From NCBI RefSeq assembly GCF_003663845.1, contig NZ_RCCA01000001.1, forward strand, positions 620,001 to 684,000: DNA of 64,000 bases, read 5' to 3'. The stretch is from Chryseobacterium sp. 7 (lineage in GTDB: Bacteria; Bacteroidota; Bacteroidia; Flavobacteriales; Weeksellaceae). This document shows positions 56,187 to 64,000 of this stretch, in pieces. Numbering within the stretch: position 1 is the stretch's first letter; each line of letters starts with the position of its first letter. The notes beneath the pieces are model-generated. The model made no database searches. It saw only the letters and a list, made by a program, of their open reading frames with translations, and was not told the origin of the DNA. Position numbers and translations under genes: made by a program.

Positions 56187-56780
56187 ATGAAGCAGCAATT
56201 TTTCGCGCTAAGTGCATTACTATTATGCATTTTTTGCGGCATAGAAACTAAAGCACAGCAGACTCCTGCTTTTCACATTGGGGTAAAGGGAGGGGCCAGC
56301 TTTACAAAAACCTCAACGGAATCTTCACTGGAAGGAAAATATGGTTTGGGGTACCAGGCAGGGGTAATGACAAGAATGGATATCGGAAAACTGTATGTAC
56401 AGGGAGAAGCCTTATTCAACAAAAAGAAAGTACAATTCGAGTCCCAAGACGGAAGCTCTTCAAAACTTTCCTGGAACGCAATTGATATTCCTGTGGTAGT
56501 AGGATATAAACTGATGAAAACCGATGATTTCAATGTAAGACTATTTGCAGGAGGAGTTTACAGCTATGCTTTCAACAATAATTTGTCGACTTCTCAGGCT
56601 CTTCAGGAAGGGTTTAAAAAGTTTGATAAATCCAATATCGGAGTTACAGGAGGTGTAGGATTAGATTATAAAAACTTCACGGTAGATCTGAGGTATGAGA
56701 CCGGCCTTACAAGCATTAGTAAAGAATTTAAGTCCAAACCCCACAGTTTTTCCCTTGGAATAGGTTATTTCCTGTTCTAA
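56187..56780 (+). CDS. Porin-family outer-membrane beta-barrel protein
   Basis: 197 residues from the ATG at 56187; the upstream in-frame ATG at 56157 would put ten extra residues before the signal. The signal peptide is MKQQFFALSALLLCIFCGIETKA. The mature part has outer-membrane beta-barrel (OmpW/Ail-like) strands: FHIGVKGGASFTKTS, GLGYQAGVMTRMDIGKLYVQG, VVVGYKLM and a final FSLGIGYFLF ending in aromatic F. It is followed by a terminator, then the kinase-regulator pair. Confidence 0.85.
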   Translation: MKQQFFALSALLLCIFCGIETKAQQTPAFHIGVKGGASFTKTSTESSLEGKYGLGYQAGVMTRMDIGKLYVQGEALFNKKKVQFESQDGSSSKLSWNAIDIPVVVGYKLMKTDDFNVRLFAGGVYSYAFNNNLSTSQALQEGFKKFDKSNIGVTGGVGLDYKNFTVDLRYETGLTSISKEFKSKPHSFSLGIGYFLF

Positions 56781-56803
56781 AAAACTTAAATTATCTTTAC
56801 CTG

Positions 56804-56839
56804 TTAGAAACTGTTTTCCCTGCAGTTTCTAATTTTTTT
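56804..56839 (+). terminator. Terminator after the barrel gene
   Basis: TTAGAAACTG-ttttccctg-CAGTTTCTAA is a perfect 10-bp stem followed by TTTTTTTA. Confidence 0.92.
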
Positions 56840-56859
56840 ATTAATCTATTTCCCTTTCC

Positions 56860-57917
56860 ATGACGAAATCTTTTGTTTTAAAAGAATACATATTTACTTT
56901 TATTTTCTGGCTTGTTCTCGCTATTGTACTTTGGTGTAATTTCCAGATTACAACAGAGAAGTATCTTGCTATGATTCAAACTGTTATTATTACAGTTTCT
57001 TCTTTTACTTTCACTCATTTTTTGACCAATAAGCTTCTTCCGAAAGCTTTGCGTGAAAAAAAGATGAAAAGGTTTCTAGTACAGGTTGTGATGGTTATTT
57101 TCATATTAAGTCTGATCTTCGCAGTTATTTTTACTTATCTTGAGGTTGCTCCAAAAGAACAGCTTCCACAAAGTTTTTCAGATCAGCTTCCTTTTTTATG
57201 GAAAGGTTTTTATATGTCTTTGCCCGCCTCATTCCTGATCAATGGAGCAGCATGCGGAATCAAATTTTATAAAGAACATGGAAGAATAGAGCGTGATCAT
57301 ATTCTCCTTCAGCAGGCTCACCTGGAGAACCAGCTTAAACTCCTGCAGGATCAGATCAACCCTCATGTGGTATTCAATATTCTGAACCACATCCATATTC
57401 TGATGAAAACGGATACACAACTTGCTGATTATTTGTTGCTTAAATTTTCAGATATATTACGCTATCAGCTTTACCATTGTAATGAAAATCTGGTTTTCCT
57501 CAATAAAGACATAGAACATATACAAAACCTTGTAGAAGTTGAAAAACTAAGATGGGGGAATGAACTGGACGTAAGGGTAACCTGGGAAATGACCAATAAA
57601 AAACTTTTCATAGCACCTCTCCTTTTGGTTACTTTTATTGAAAATGCCTTTAAATACGTGTGCCGGCTTCCCGGTCACAAAGGATATATTATTATTTCAT
57701 GCAAGGAAAAAGACAATATTCTTTCTTTTATATCGAGAATTCCTATTCTGATATGGCAATTCATAAAAAGAAAGACGGAACAGGCGGAATTGGCCTTCAA
57801 AATGTACAGAAACGACTAAAACTTCAATATCCGGATTGTCATGATCTAAAGATTGAAACAAACAATAATGTTTTTAAAGTAACTCTAATTTTAAAATTAT
57901 CTGACCATAATGAGTAA
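56860..57917 (+). pseudogene. LytS-type sensor histidine kinase, frameshifted in a T-run
   Basis: Four membrane segments and the phosphoacceptor region (LLQDQINPHVVFNILNHIHIL) are followed by the HATPase N-box (TFIENAFKYVC) in one frame, which then runs to an unrelated end at 57819. The remainder of the HATPase (SFFYIENSYSDMAIHKKKD, GTGGIGLQNVQKRLKLQYPD) continues in another frame to 57917. Adding one T to TTTT at 57726-57729 joins the two into about 352 residues. The ATP-binding G-box is lost in the observed frame, so the kinase would be inactive unless the base is a sequencing error or slippage occurs. The regulator gene overlaps its stop by 8 bases. Confidence 0.85.
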
Positions 57918-58641
57918 TATTCCTAAAATGAAATGCCTGATTATAGATGATGAACCTCTGGCAAGATTCCATCTGAAAGAACTTGCGGATCAGATTGATT
58001 TTTTATCCGTTGAAGACACCTGTGCCACAGCTTTGGAAGCAGATACCATAGTGAAGGAGAACGAAATAGATCTCCTATTTTTGGATATCAACATGCCTTA
58101 TCTTACGGGTTTGGAATTTTTGGAACAGCTGGAAAATCCTCCTTTATGTATTCTTACTACAGCTTATTCTGAATATGCTTTGGAGGGATTTCGTCTTCAG
58201 GTAGTGGATTATCTATTAAAACCGATTGCTTTTAACCGTTTTTATCAGGCTGTAAATAAGGCGCAACAACAGTTTATCATCAGTGAAAAATTAAAGAACA
58301 ATACAGCTTTGGATGATCCTTTCCTCTATGTGAGACAGTCTGATACCTTCATTAAAATTTCCTGGGTAGATATTCTTTATATTGAAAGTATGCAGAATTA
58401 TACCAAGCTTCATTTTAAAGATAAATCACTGATGATCCATCAGACGATGAAAGCTATTGAGGAATCGCTTCCTTCGGATCATTTTTTCAGAATTCATAAA
58501 TCCTACCTTATCAATATTACTCATATTGACATGATTTCAGGAGGACGGCTTTTTATTAATAAAATTGAGCTTCCTATTTCCAGAACCCGAAAAGAAGAAT
58601 TGCTTAATCAGGTTGTATATAAGAAGTTGATCAGTAAATAA
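57910..58641 (+). CDS. LytTR-family response regulator
   Basis: 243 residues. The receiver is at 1-120 (CLIIDDEPLARFHLKELAD, LLFLDINMPYLTGLEFLEQL, LLKPIAFNRFYQAVN). The LytTR domain (about 145-243) carries FIKISWVDILYIESMQNYTKL and FFRIHKSYLINITHIDMISGG. It is intact, although its kinase is frameshifted. The transcript would have ended at the terminator split by the IS4 element. Confidence 0.93.
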   Translation: MSNIPKMKCLIIDDEPLARFHLKELADQIDFLSVEDTCATALEADTIVKENEIDLLFLDINMPYLTGLEFLEQLENPPLCILTTAYSEYALEGFRLQVVDYLLKPIAFNRFYQAVNKAQQQFIISEKLKNNTALDDPFLYVRQSDTFIKISWVDILYIESMQNYTKLHFKDKSLMIHQTMKAIEESLPSDHFFRIHKSYLINITHIDMISGGRLFINKIELPISRTRKEELLNQVVYKKLISK

Positions 58642-58714
58642 ATAGAGTAAAAAATAAAAGGAAGGGGTGGCTCCTAGTCATGGTCGGAAGAAATTTCCGA
58701 CCATTTTTTATGTT

Positions 58715-59932
58715 TTAAGTTTTGAAGACTTTTGCAGGATCCCCCCCCGCAAATATTATTAAAATTGCGGTAATCATATCCCGAAGTTCCATAGCGATGC
58801 GTCTTTTAGCTGTTTTATATCCTAAATTGTTTACTTTTTTGTAAATCAAGAGCAGCATAGAAGCAATCATTGTCATGTAGAGCATTACTTCAATTCCGTT
58901 TTTATTGAGCGAAACAAGATGGCTTAAATTCAACTCTTGTTTCATAAATCTGAAGAATACCTCAATATCCCACCTTTTACGGTAATAATCCGATATTTCT
59001 TTGGCAGAAAGTTCAAATTCGTTGGTTATGAACCAAAGTTCTTTAGCTGTTTTTTCATTTTTGATAACGATCAACCGAAAATATGTTTCTACTTTTTCTT
59101 CACGATGATGAATATTTCCCCGTTTGTTTTGGATGGGTTTTCCGGTGTAAAGCTTCACTTTGCTGTCTTTAATAACTCCCCAATCATCCCATTTTATTGG
59201 GGTTTCTGTTTTAATAAAAGATTCAATCTCTTCATATTTCCTGTTTTCTTTGGAACGGATAATAAATTTCAGAAGCTTTTCTTCAAAATCTTTCATCGTC
59301 CTTGTAGACTGGATCCCTCTGTCTATGATATAAATATTATCATGATGATCTTCTTTTTTCACCTGGTTCAGAACAGCCTGGGCAAGAGCATTATCTTCTG
59401 TTGAGTATTTTTGCCCCGTAAAAACATCTACCGCTGATGGCAAAATTCCGTCAAATGAAAAACTGAATTTCACTAATTTTTTTCCACTTTTCTGATCAAT
59501 TCCTTCTTTAAGCTTGTTACATGTATCAGCTACAATGGTACTGTCAACTCTGATTAAGTTGTATTTTTCGATTTCTGTCTTGGAATAAAGTTCCGAAAAT
59601 CTTTCGTACATCTGTTCGTAGATTTCTAGGAAATAATTGGAATCAATTTTTGAAAGCCTCTCAGAAATTGAACTCCTTCGAATCTTTTCCTCTTCCCCTA
59701 AACCAAATAAGGCTTTGAATCCACTGCTATTAAAAGTATCTTCGAGTGTTCTTTGACTTAATTTTTCATTATCAAATATGCAATACAAAAGCAGGTAGAA
59801 TATTTTTCTTCCATGCAAAACTTTACTATAATAATCCACTTTTGTACTTGCGGAAAGGTGACTTAAAAGTGCTTCGGGAATAAATTCTAAAACATCTTTA
59901 AGTGATATTTTGTGATCTTTAAAAACTGACAT
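58715..59932 (-). CDS. IS4-family DDE transposase
   Basis: 405 residues from the ATG at 59932 (MSVFKDHKISLKDVLEFIPE); an upstream in-frame ATG at 59983 would lie inside the promoter. The DDE residues are in LIRVDSTIVAD (D), YIIDRGIQSTR (D) and YYRKRWDIEVFFRFMKQEL (E). The last carries the IS4 signature Y-(2)-R-(3)-E-(6)-K. It mobilises the surrounding 1399-bp element. The frame is intact, so the element may be active. Confidence 0.95.
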   Translation of the reverse strand: MSVFKDHKISLKDVLEFIPEALLSHLSASTKVDYYSKVLHGRKIFYLLLYCIFDNEKLSQRTLEDTFNSSGFKALFGLGEEEKIRRSSISERLSKIDSNYFLEIYEQMYERFSELYSKTEIEKYNLIRVDSTIVADTCNKLKEGIDQKSGKKLVKFSFSFDGILPSAVDVFTGQKYSTEDNALAQAVLNQVKKEDHHDNIYIIDRGIQSTRTMKDFEEKLLKFIIRSKENRKYEEIESFIKTETPIKWDDWGVIKDSKVKLYTGKPIQNKRGNIHHREEKVETYFRLIVIKNEKTAKELWFITNEFELSAKEISDYYRKRWDIEVFFRFMKQELNLSHLVSLNKNGIEVMLYMTMIASMLLLIYKKVNNLGYKTAKRRIAMELRDMITAILIIFAGGDPAKVFKT

Positions 59933-59952
59933 AAACAATTGATTATCAGCAA

Positions 59953-59984
59953 TAAAGATACAAAAAATGAAACAATAAAACAAA
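59953..59984 (-). promoter_or_regulatory. Promoter of the IS4 transposase
   Basis: On the minus strand TTTG (59984-59981) and TATCTTTA (59960-59953) are separated by 20 bases, close to the flavobacterial consensus, and lie just upstream of the ATG at 59932. Confidence 0.6.
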
Positions 59985-60094
59985 TTAAATAGTTGATAAT
60001 CAATTAATTACAATAATAATATTGAATATCTAAAAACAAAAAGTCGGAAGAAAAAATCTTCCGACCATGACTAGGGTGGCTCCTTCCTTTTTTC

Positions 60095-61003
60095 TTATGG
60101 TAAATTCCAGCGTAAAGATACTGCTGCGTAAAATGTACTGGCAAATTTCGGATCTGCTACTTTTTTGTCTCTGAAAATACTTTTGATCCTTCGGTCATTC
60201 TCACTGAAGCTTCTCAATAGAGCCGTTCCTCCTGTGAGACGTAAAGTAAGCCTGTCATTAAGCTTTATTTCTGGTCTGAGCCCTGCCGTGATCTGCTGAT
60301 AGCCCAGCAACATAGATTTACCGTCTTTATTCCTTTCTACCGTCATACCACTAAGGTTTACAACCGCTTTTAAAGCAAATTTGTCTGAAAACAGATAACC
60401 GGCTTCCATTCCTTCCGGAAAGTTGATATTAAATTTAATTTTTCCGTTCGTTTTCCAGTCGAAATAAATCCAGGGTAAAATCATAGGAACTCCAAAAGCT
60501 GTGGTAAGTACCGGGCCTCCACCCAATGAAATATTAGGATTAAAATGCCTGATAAATAATAATCCTCCCTGCCCCAATACATCATCAAAACTTACTTTTT
60601 CAAGGTCTGTATATACTCCTACAGATGCCGTCATCATCATACTCCATTTTTTGCCCAAAGGCCTCATATGCTGTATTCCCACTTGCGCATTCAGCATCTG
60701 ATCAGGAAACAACTGGGTTTCGTAATTTTTGTGTGTCATCTTTGCATATGACCCACTCAACAGCATAGACCATGATCTGACTTTCCCATCAGTATCTTTT
60801 TTTACTGATAATGGAATGCTGAGGTTCAGATCTGCTCTTTTAAAATCACTTTTAGAATTCGTCTTTGTACTGTCTTCAGGCCGAATGTAGTTGGATGCAG
60901 GAATGTATTCGGTTTTAAGCTCTGCTGAGAGCCTTGACTGTGCATTCACACAATATCCTAATGGCAGTATACAGCATAAAGCCGTCGAAAGGGTTCTTTT
61001 CAT
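60095..61003 (-). CDS. DUF6268-type outer-membrane beta-barrel protein
   Basis: 302 residues with a signal peptide (MKRTLSTALCCILPLGYCVNA). The mature part is beta-strand-rich with aromatic strand ends (LSAELKTEYIPASNYIRPED, WSMLLSGSYAKMTHKNYETQ, SLGGGPVLTTAFGVPMI) and ends TFYAAVSLRWNLP, typical of outer-membrane barrels. It fits the DUF6268 family. It faces the LytTR gene across the IS4-split terminator. Function unknown. Confidence 0.75.
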   Translation of the reverse strand: MKRTLSTALCCILPLGYCVNAQSRLSAELKTEYIPASNYIRPEDSTKTNSKSDFKRADLNLSIPLSVKKDTDGKVRSWSMLLSGSYAKMTHKNYETQLFPDQMLNAQVGIQHMRPLGKKWSMMMTASVGVYTDLEKVSFDDVLGQGGLLFIRHFNPNISLGGGPVLTTAFGVPMILPWIYFDWKTNGKIKFNINFPEGMEAGYLFSDKFALKAVVNLSGMTVERNKDGKSMLLGYQQITAGLRPEIKLNDRLTLRLTGGTALLRSFSENDRRIKSIFRDKKVADPKFASTFYAAVSLRWNLP

Positions 61004-61101
61004 ATTTTAAATTTGATGCAAAGAGAACCCTTTGGTTATTTTTCACAAAAATTACTTGATTAAGTGCCCGGATTGTATGACAACAGGATCAAATAAGAGG
61101 A

Positions 61102-62322
61102 TTAGTTTCCCGGTTGTACCACTATTGAAGGAGTTACTTTTTGAGTTTTAAAAATTCGATATCCGAACCATACCGCGATTAATGCCATTGCTGAACGTGT
61201 CACCACCATCGGAATGATAGAATCTGCTTCCAAAAAGCCTATCAGCCCTGATATTAAAAAGGTTACCATCAGCTGCATGAACCCCAATAAGGCAGCTGCT
61301 GTTCCTCTTCCTTCTCTAAATGGAGATAAAGCATGTGCAGAAGTGATGGGAAACAAAATACCAATAGCAAGTAATGACAGATAAAGCATCGCAATTTCTA
61401 AAGCTACAGAAAGATTTTCAGCTGCAATCAGAATATGAAGCGTACATACTACTAACAAAACAATTGTAGCAGCAAACAAAAGCGTTGAATTACTTATTCT
61501 TTTGATCAGCTTAGGCGTAATATAAGCTGCTGTTATCAAAGCCAGTGAGTTGAAAGCAAATATAAAACTGAATGTACTGCTTGAAAACCCATGGATCTCC
61601 ATGAATAAAAATGGTGCGTTCGAGATGTAAATAATTAACGATGCAAAAGCAATACTTCCCACCATCGTACTATTGATAAAGTCTTTGTTGGAAATAATCA
61701 TTTTCAGCTGATCTTTCAATCCTTTTTCATTCAGCATTTCATCATCGGAAAGATGGATTCGGGTATTGGTTTCCGGAACATATTTGTACACCATAAAAAA
61801 TGTAATGAGCCCCATGATGCATAAAAAGGCAAAAGAACTATTCCAGCCCCAGAATTTAAGAAATACACTTCCCAGTAGCGGAGCTACGATTGGAGCAATA
61901 CCACTGATCTGCGACTGTTGTGAAAAGATCGTGACAGCTTTATGCTTATCATAAAGATCAATAATAATTGCCCTTCCGATAACAATTCCGGCACTTCCTC
62001 CGAACGCCTGTAGAAAACGCATAGCCCATAATACATAAATATCTGAGGTAAAATAGATGGCTGTTGCTCCTATAATAAAAAACAAAAGCCCACAATACAA
62101 CATTGGCTTTCTTCCTTTTTTATCAGATAAAGGACCCCACAAAAGCTGTCCGAAAGCAAATCCTGCAAAAAATACAGAAATGGATACCTGGATGTGTCCG
62201 ATATCCGTATTAAAAATCTTCGCCATACTTGGGAAAGCGGGAAGATAAAGATCTATACTAAGCGACTCCAACGTGTTGAGTAGTGCAAGAATAAACACTA
62301 CAATATTCAAATTCTTCTTCAT
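61102..62322 (-). CDS. Bcr/CflA-type MFS drug efflux transporter
   Basis: 406 residues from the ATG at 62322 (MKKNLNIVVFILALLNTLES); an upstream in-frame ATG at 62418 would add residues with no membrane character. Twelve hydrophobic segments are visible. MFS motif A is FGQLLWGPLSDKKGRKPMLY between helices 2 and 3, and the DLYLPAFPSMAKIF start is the Bcr/CflA signature. It exports drugs such as bicyclomycin or chloramphenicol by proton antiport; the substrate here is unknown. An AraC regulator gene lies 170 bases upstream on the same strand and is the likely controller. Confidence 0.9.
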   Translation of the reverse strand: MKKNLNIVVFILALLNTLESLSIDLYLPAFPSMAKIFNTDIGHIQVSISVFFAGFAFGQLLWGPLSDKKGRKPMLYCGLLFFIIGATAIYFTSDIYVLWAMRFLQAFGGSAGIVIGRAIIIDLYDKHKAVTIFSQQSQISGIAPIVAPLLGSVFLKFWGWNSSFAFLCIMGLITFFMVYKYVPETNTRIHLSDDEMLNEKGLKDQLKMIISNKDFINSTMVGSIAFASLIIYISNAPFLFMEIHGFSSSTFSFIFAFNSLALITAAYITPKLIKRISNSTLLFAATIVLLVVCTLHILIAAENLSVALEIAMLYLSLLAIGILFPITSAHALSPFREGRGTAAALLGFMQLMVTFLISGLIGFLEADSIIPMVVTRSAMALIAVWFGYRIFKTQKVTPSIVVQPGN

Positions 62323-62490
62323 AATAACAATAAGCCTTCGCAGGCGTTTTTTCCAGCTGCAAAATTGCTGCAAAAAGTATCGTTTTTCAATAAAAGAACT
62401 GAAGGAAGGATAGCACAAACTGAGGATTCTCTTATCTGATTGTGTTCAAATTATTTATTTAAACTGAAAAACAAATGAACATTCTGAGGA

Positions 62491-63312
62491 TTACCCTTTA
62501 CCAGGTCTGAACCCATCAGGGTTCTGTTGCGTATGTTTTTTAAAGAACCGGGAAAAGTAAGAAGCGTCACTAAAACCTAATTTAAAAGCGATTTCTTTTA
62601 CGGTTAAGGCGCCAAAACTAAGCTCTCTTTTTGCTTCCAGAATAATTCTCTGGGCAATCATTTTTTTTACTGTTGTCCCTCTCAAAAGACGCACAATATC
62701 ATTAAGATGATGACTGCTTATCTTCAATTGATCCGCATAGAAACCTGTTTCTTTATGCTCTATATAATGCTTTTCAATAAGACCAATCAGTTCTTGAATG
62801 CGCTGACGGTCATTCAACAAAGGTCCCTGAGGAATAATTTGTTCTCCAATGATAATACAAAACGCTTTCAGATAAGCCTTTAAGAGTTCCGTTCTTGCTG
62901 TTGTTTTATATTCCTGCTCCATCAATGCTATAATGGTACTGCAGGTTTTTTCATTTTTTGGATTTAAAAAAAAGGGAAGCTCTCCTCCCGTAAGTACAGA
63001 TTCTATATTGCAGGCTTCGTTGAAAATTTCTCTGCTTATTGCCATGGCATATCCCTTCTCTCCTTCTAATTTCATGTTGAAAGCCTGCCCCGGCGCAATG
63101 ATGCAGATTTGATTGTTCTCAAGTTTATAGCTTTCAAAATCCAATTCTAAGCGGCTGTTTTCATACACTTCTCTAAACCAGATAATCTCAAAAAAATTAT
63201 GCCTGTGAACATCATGAAAGTTCTCCGGACCGGCATCACTCAGAGTACTCATCTGAAATTCTTCAGAAGTCAAATGGTGAACCGGAATTTCTTTTTCTGG
63301 TGTAATCATCAC
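62491..63312 (-). CDS. AraC-family transcriptional regulator
   Basis: 273 residues. The N-terminal cupin-like part has FHDVHRHNFFEIIWFREVYE and IAPGQAFNMKL, which could bind a ligand. The C-terminal AraC helix-turn-helix pair is at about 200-270 (ADQLKISSHHLNDIVRLLRGT, EIAFKLGFSDASYFSRFFKKH, PDGFR). It ends 169 bases before the MFS start, so it probably controls the efflux gene or a nearby one in response to a compound. Confidence 0.92.
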   Translation of the reverse strand: MMITPEKEIPVHHLTSEEFQMSTLSDAGPENFHDVHRHNFFEIIWFREVYENSRLELDFESYKLENNQICIIAPGQAFNMKLEGEKGYAMAISREIFNEACNIESVLTGGELPFFLNPKNEKTCSTIIALMEQEYKTTARTELLKAYLKAFCIIIGEQIIPQGPLLNDRQRIQELIGLIEKHYIEHKETGFYADQLKISSHHLNDIVRLLRGTTVKKMIAQRIILEAKRELSFGALTVKEIAFKLGFSDASYFSRFFKKHTQQNPDGFRPGKG

Positions 63313-63331
63313 TACATTATTTAGCTATAAA

Positions 63332-63366
63332 CAAAAACCACAGCAAAAAAAGTGCTGCGGTTTTCT
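63332..63366 (-). terminator. Terminator of the thiL operon
   Basis: On the minus strand AAAACCGCAGCA-cttttttt-TGCTGTGGTTTT is followed by TTGTTT. It lies 86 bases beyond the small membrane gene. Confidence 0.8.
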
Positions 63367-63451
63367 TACAATATTTAAAATTAAATATAATTTTTAAGTT
63401 TTTGAGGTTTTAATCTCTTTAAGAAGTTTCTTATTTTTATCCGGAATTTAT

Positions 63452-63619
63452 CTAGCTAAAAACAAGGTAATAAATTAAGCTCCAAATGGTTACAAAAAAC
63501 AAGACAAAAACGAAAGATTCTTTCAGATTCTGATCTCTTTTTTTGATGTAATGTTTATACAGAGTAACTATTATAAATGTTATAATTACTAAACATGGTA
63601 ATATTGTAAAGGTATACAT
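63452..63619 (-). CDS. 55-residue two-span membrane protein
   Basis: An ATG at 63619, one base after the thiL stop, opens 55 codons ending at TAG 63452. Two hydrophobic segments (LPCLVIITFIIVTLYKHY and SFVFVLFFVTIWSLIYYLV) flank a basic loop (KKRDQNLKE). Such small membrane proteins are common and easily missed. It is probably co-transcribed with thiL. No family recognised. Confidence 0.6.
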   Translation of the reverse strand: MYTFTILPCLVIITFIIVTLYKHYIKKRDQNLKESFVFVLFFVTIWSLIYYLVFS

Positions 63620-63620
63620 C

Positions 63621-64000
63621 TTATTGGTTTAAAAAGGCATCCCACCCCTGAGCAGTAAGCGCTACCAGCTGGTTAGATCCTCTTGCTACCATAAAGTTCC
63701 CTTCTTCTTTTTCTACTGCATGTCCTATAATGGTAAAATCAGGATGGTTTTTAATTTTATCAAAATCATTTGCTGAAATAGTGAACAAAAGTTCATAATC
63801 TTCACCACCACTTAATGCTGTCATTACCGGATTTAAATTCATTTCATCCGCTGTAGAGATTGTAAGACTATCTAATGGAACTTTTTCCTCATACAATCTA
63901 AATCCTACATTAGACTGATCTGAAAGGTGAAGGATTTCGGAAGCTAAACCATCTGAAATATCGATCATAGAAGTTGGTTTGATATCCAATTCTTCTAAAA
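63621..64000 (-). CDS. thiL: Thiamine-monophosphate kinase, C-terminal part (partial)
   Basis: The frame is open to the right end of the window, so only about 126 C-terminal residues are present. They carry SMIDISDGLASEILHLSDQS and VMTALSGGEDYELLFTIS, the metal- and substrate-binding blocks of ThiL, which phosphorylates thiamine monophosphate to the diphosphate. It ends GWDAFLNQ. The 55-residue membrane gene follows immediately. Confidence 0.88.
   Translation of the reverse strand, partial: LEELDIKPTSMIDISDGLASEILHLSDQSNVGFRLYEEKVPLDSLTISTADEMNLNPVMTALSGGEDYELLFTISANDFDKIKNHPDFTIIGHAVEKEEGNFMVARGSNQLVALTAQGWDAFLNQ

Larger units (their letters stand above)
58675..60073 (-). mobile_element. 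IS4-family insertion sequence, 1399 bp
   Basis: The element has perfect 17-bp inverted repeats, TAGTCATGGTCGGAAGA, at 58675-58691 and 60057-60073. The flanking direct repeat GGGTGGCTCC (58665-58674 and 60074-60083) is a 10-bp target duplication. One intact transposase fills it. Hairpins lie just inside both ends: GGTCGGAA-gaaa-TTTCCGACC followed by TTTTTT at the left, and GTCGGAAGA/TCTTCCGAC at the right. They can stop transcription entering the element. Confidence 0.95.
58655..60094. terminator. Terminator split by the IS4 insertion
   Basis: Joining 58655-58674 to 60084-60094 restores AAAAGGAAGG-ggtggct-CCTTCCTTTTTT, a perfect 10-bp stem with a 7-base loop and T-run between converging genes. 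The 10-bp target duplication covers the loop. Confidence 0.8.

Noticed and set aside
1..64000. CRISPR array, tRNA or rRNA genes
   Set aside because: No regularly spaced repeats and no cloverleaf or rRNA sequence were seen on reading either strand, although a dedicated scan was not possible.

Overview
The window looks like chromosomal DNA of a flavobacterium close to Chryseobacterium. It is AT-rich and carries type IX secretion (T9SS) C-terminal sorting domains, Bacteroidetes-type RHS proteins, DUF4840 and DUF6268 proteins, LytTR two-component systems, and promoters of the TTTG-N(17-23)-TAnnTTTG kind. No rRNA, tRNA or CRISPR array was seen.

Positions 1-19044 look like an accessory island whose right edge cuts the comM/yifB gene at 19045. 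The comM C-terminal half is absent from the window, so the other edge lies outside or is lost. The island holds a partial PIN-domain protein, degraded gene remnants, a PD-(D/E)XK nuclease-like protein, a frameshifted alkB, and an ImmA/IrrE-XRE pair. It also holds a ubiquitin-like conjugation operon (multiubiquitin, E1-like, DUF6527 and a 46-aa peptide), an IS481-like element, and a minus-strand cassette of a T9SS propeller protein, an RHS N-terminal half, an RHS core with a variable tail, and a CPBP membrane protein.

Positions 19045-38440 are mostly core-like: secreted and envelope proteins, an ECF sigma/anti-sigma-barrel pair, and an RND efflux operon followed by a LytTR two-component pair. 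A universal stress protein and a four-gene NarL-type two-component operon come next, then a caspase-like and a trypsin-like protease gene with similar leaders.

Positions 38474-49370 are a second competition locus on the minus strand. A very large unassigned protein, a tail-fibre-like protein and a small protein precede a 784-aa protein ending in a CdiA-type tRNase domain and its probable immunity gene. Downstream lie broken toxin or immunity genes: one split by a single stop codon, one frameshifted twice, and a duplicated 3' tail. The promoter regions of this locus, the RHS cassette and the ImmA/XRE pair share a 15-bp palindrome (CGACAAAACTTGTCG type).

Positions 49459-64000 are housekeeping genes (csaA-like, 3'-5' exonuclease, MIP18-family protein, sulfurtransferase, HMG-CoA lyase-like enzyme, pepT, thiL) with a cysteine-rich leader-type peptide, a histidine kinase broken by a T-run deletion, an IS4 element inserted exactly in the loop of a terminator, a drug-efflux MFS gene and an AraC regulator.
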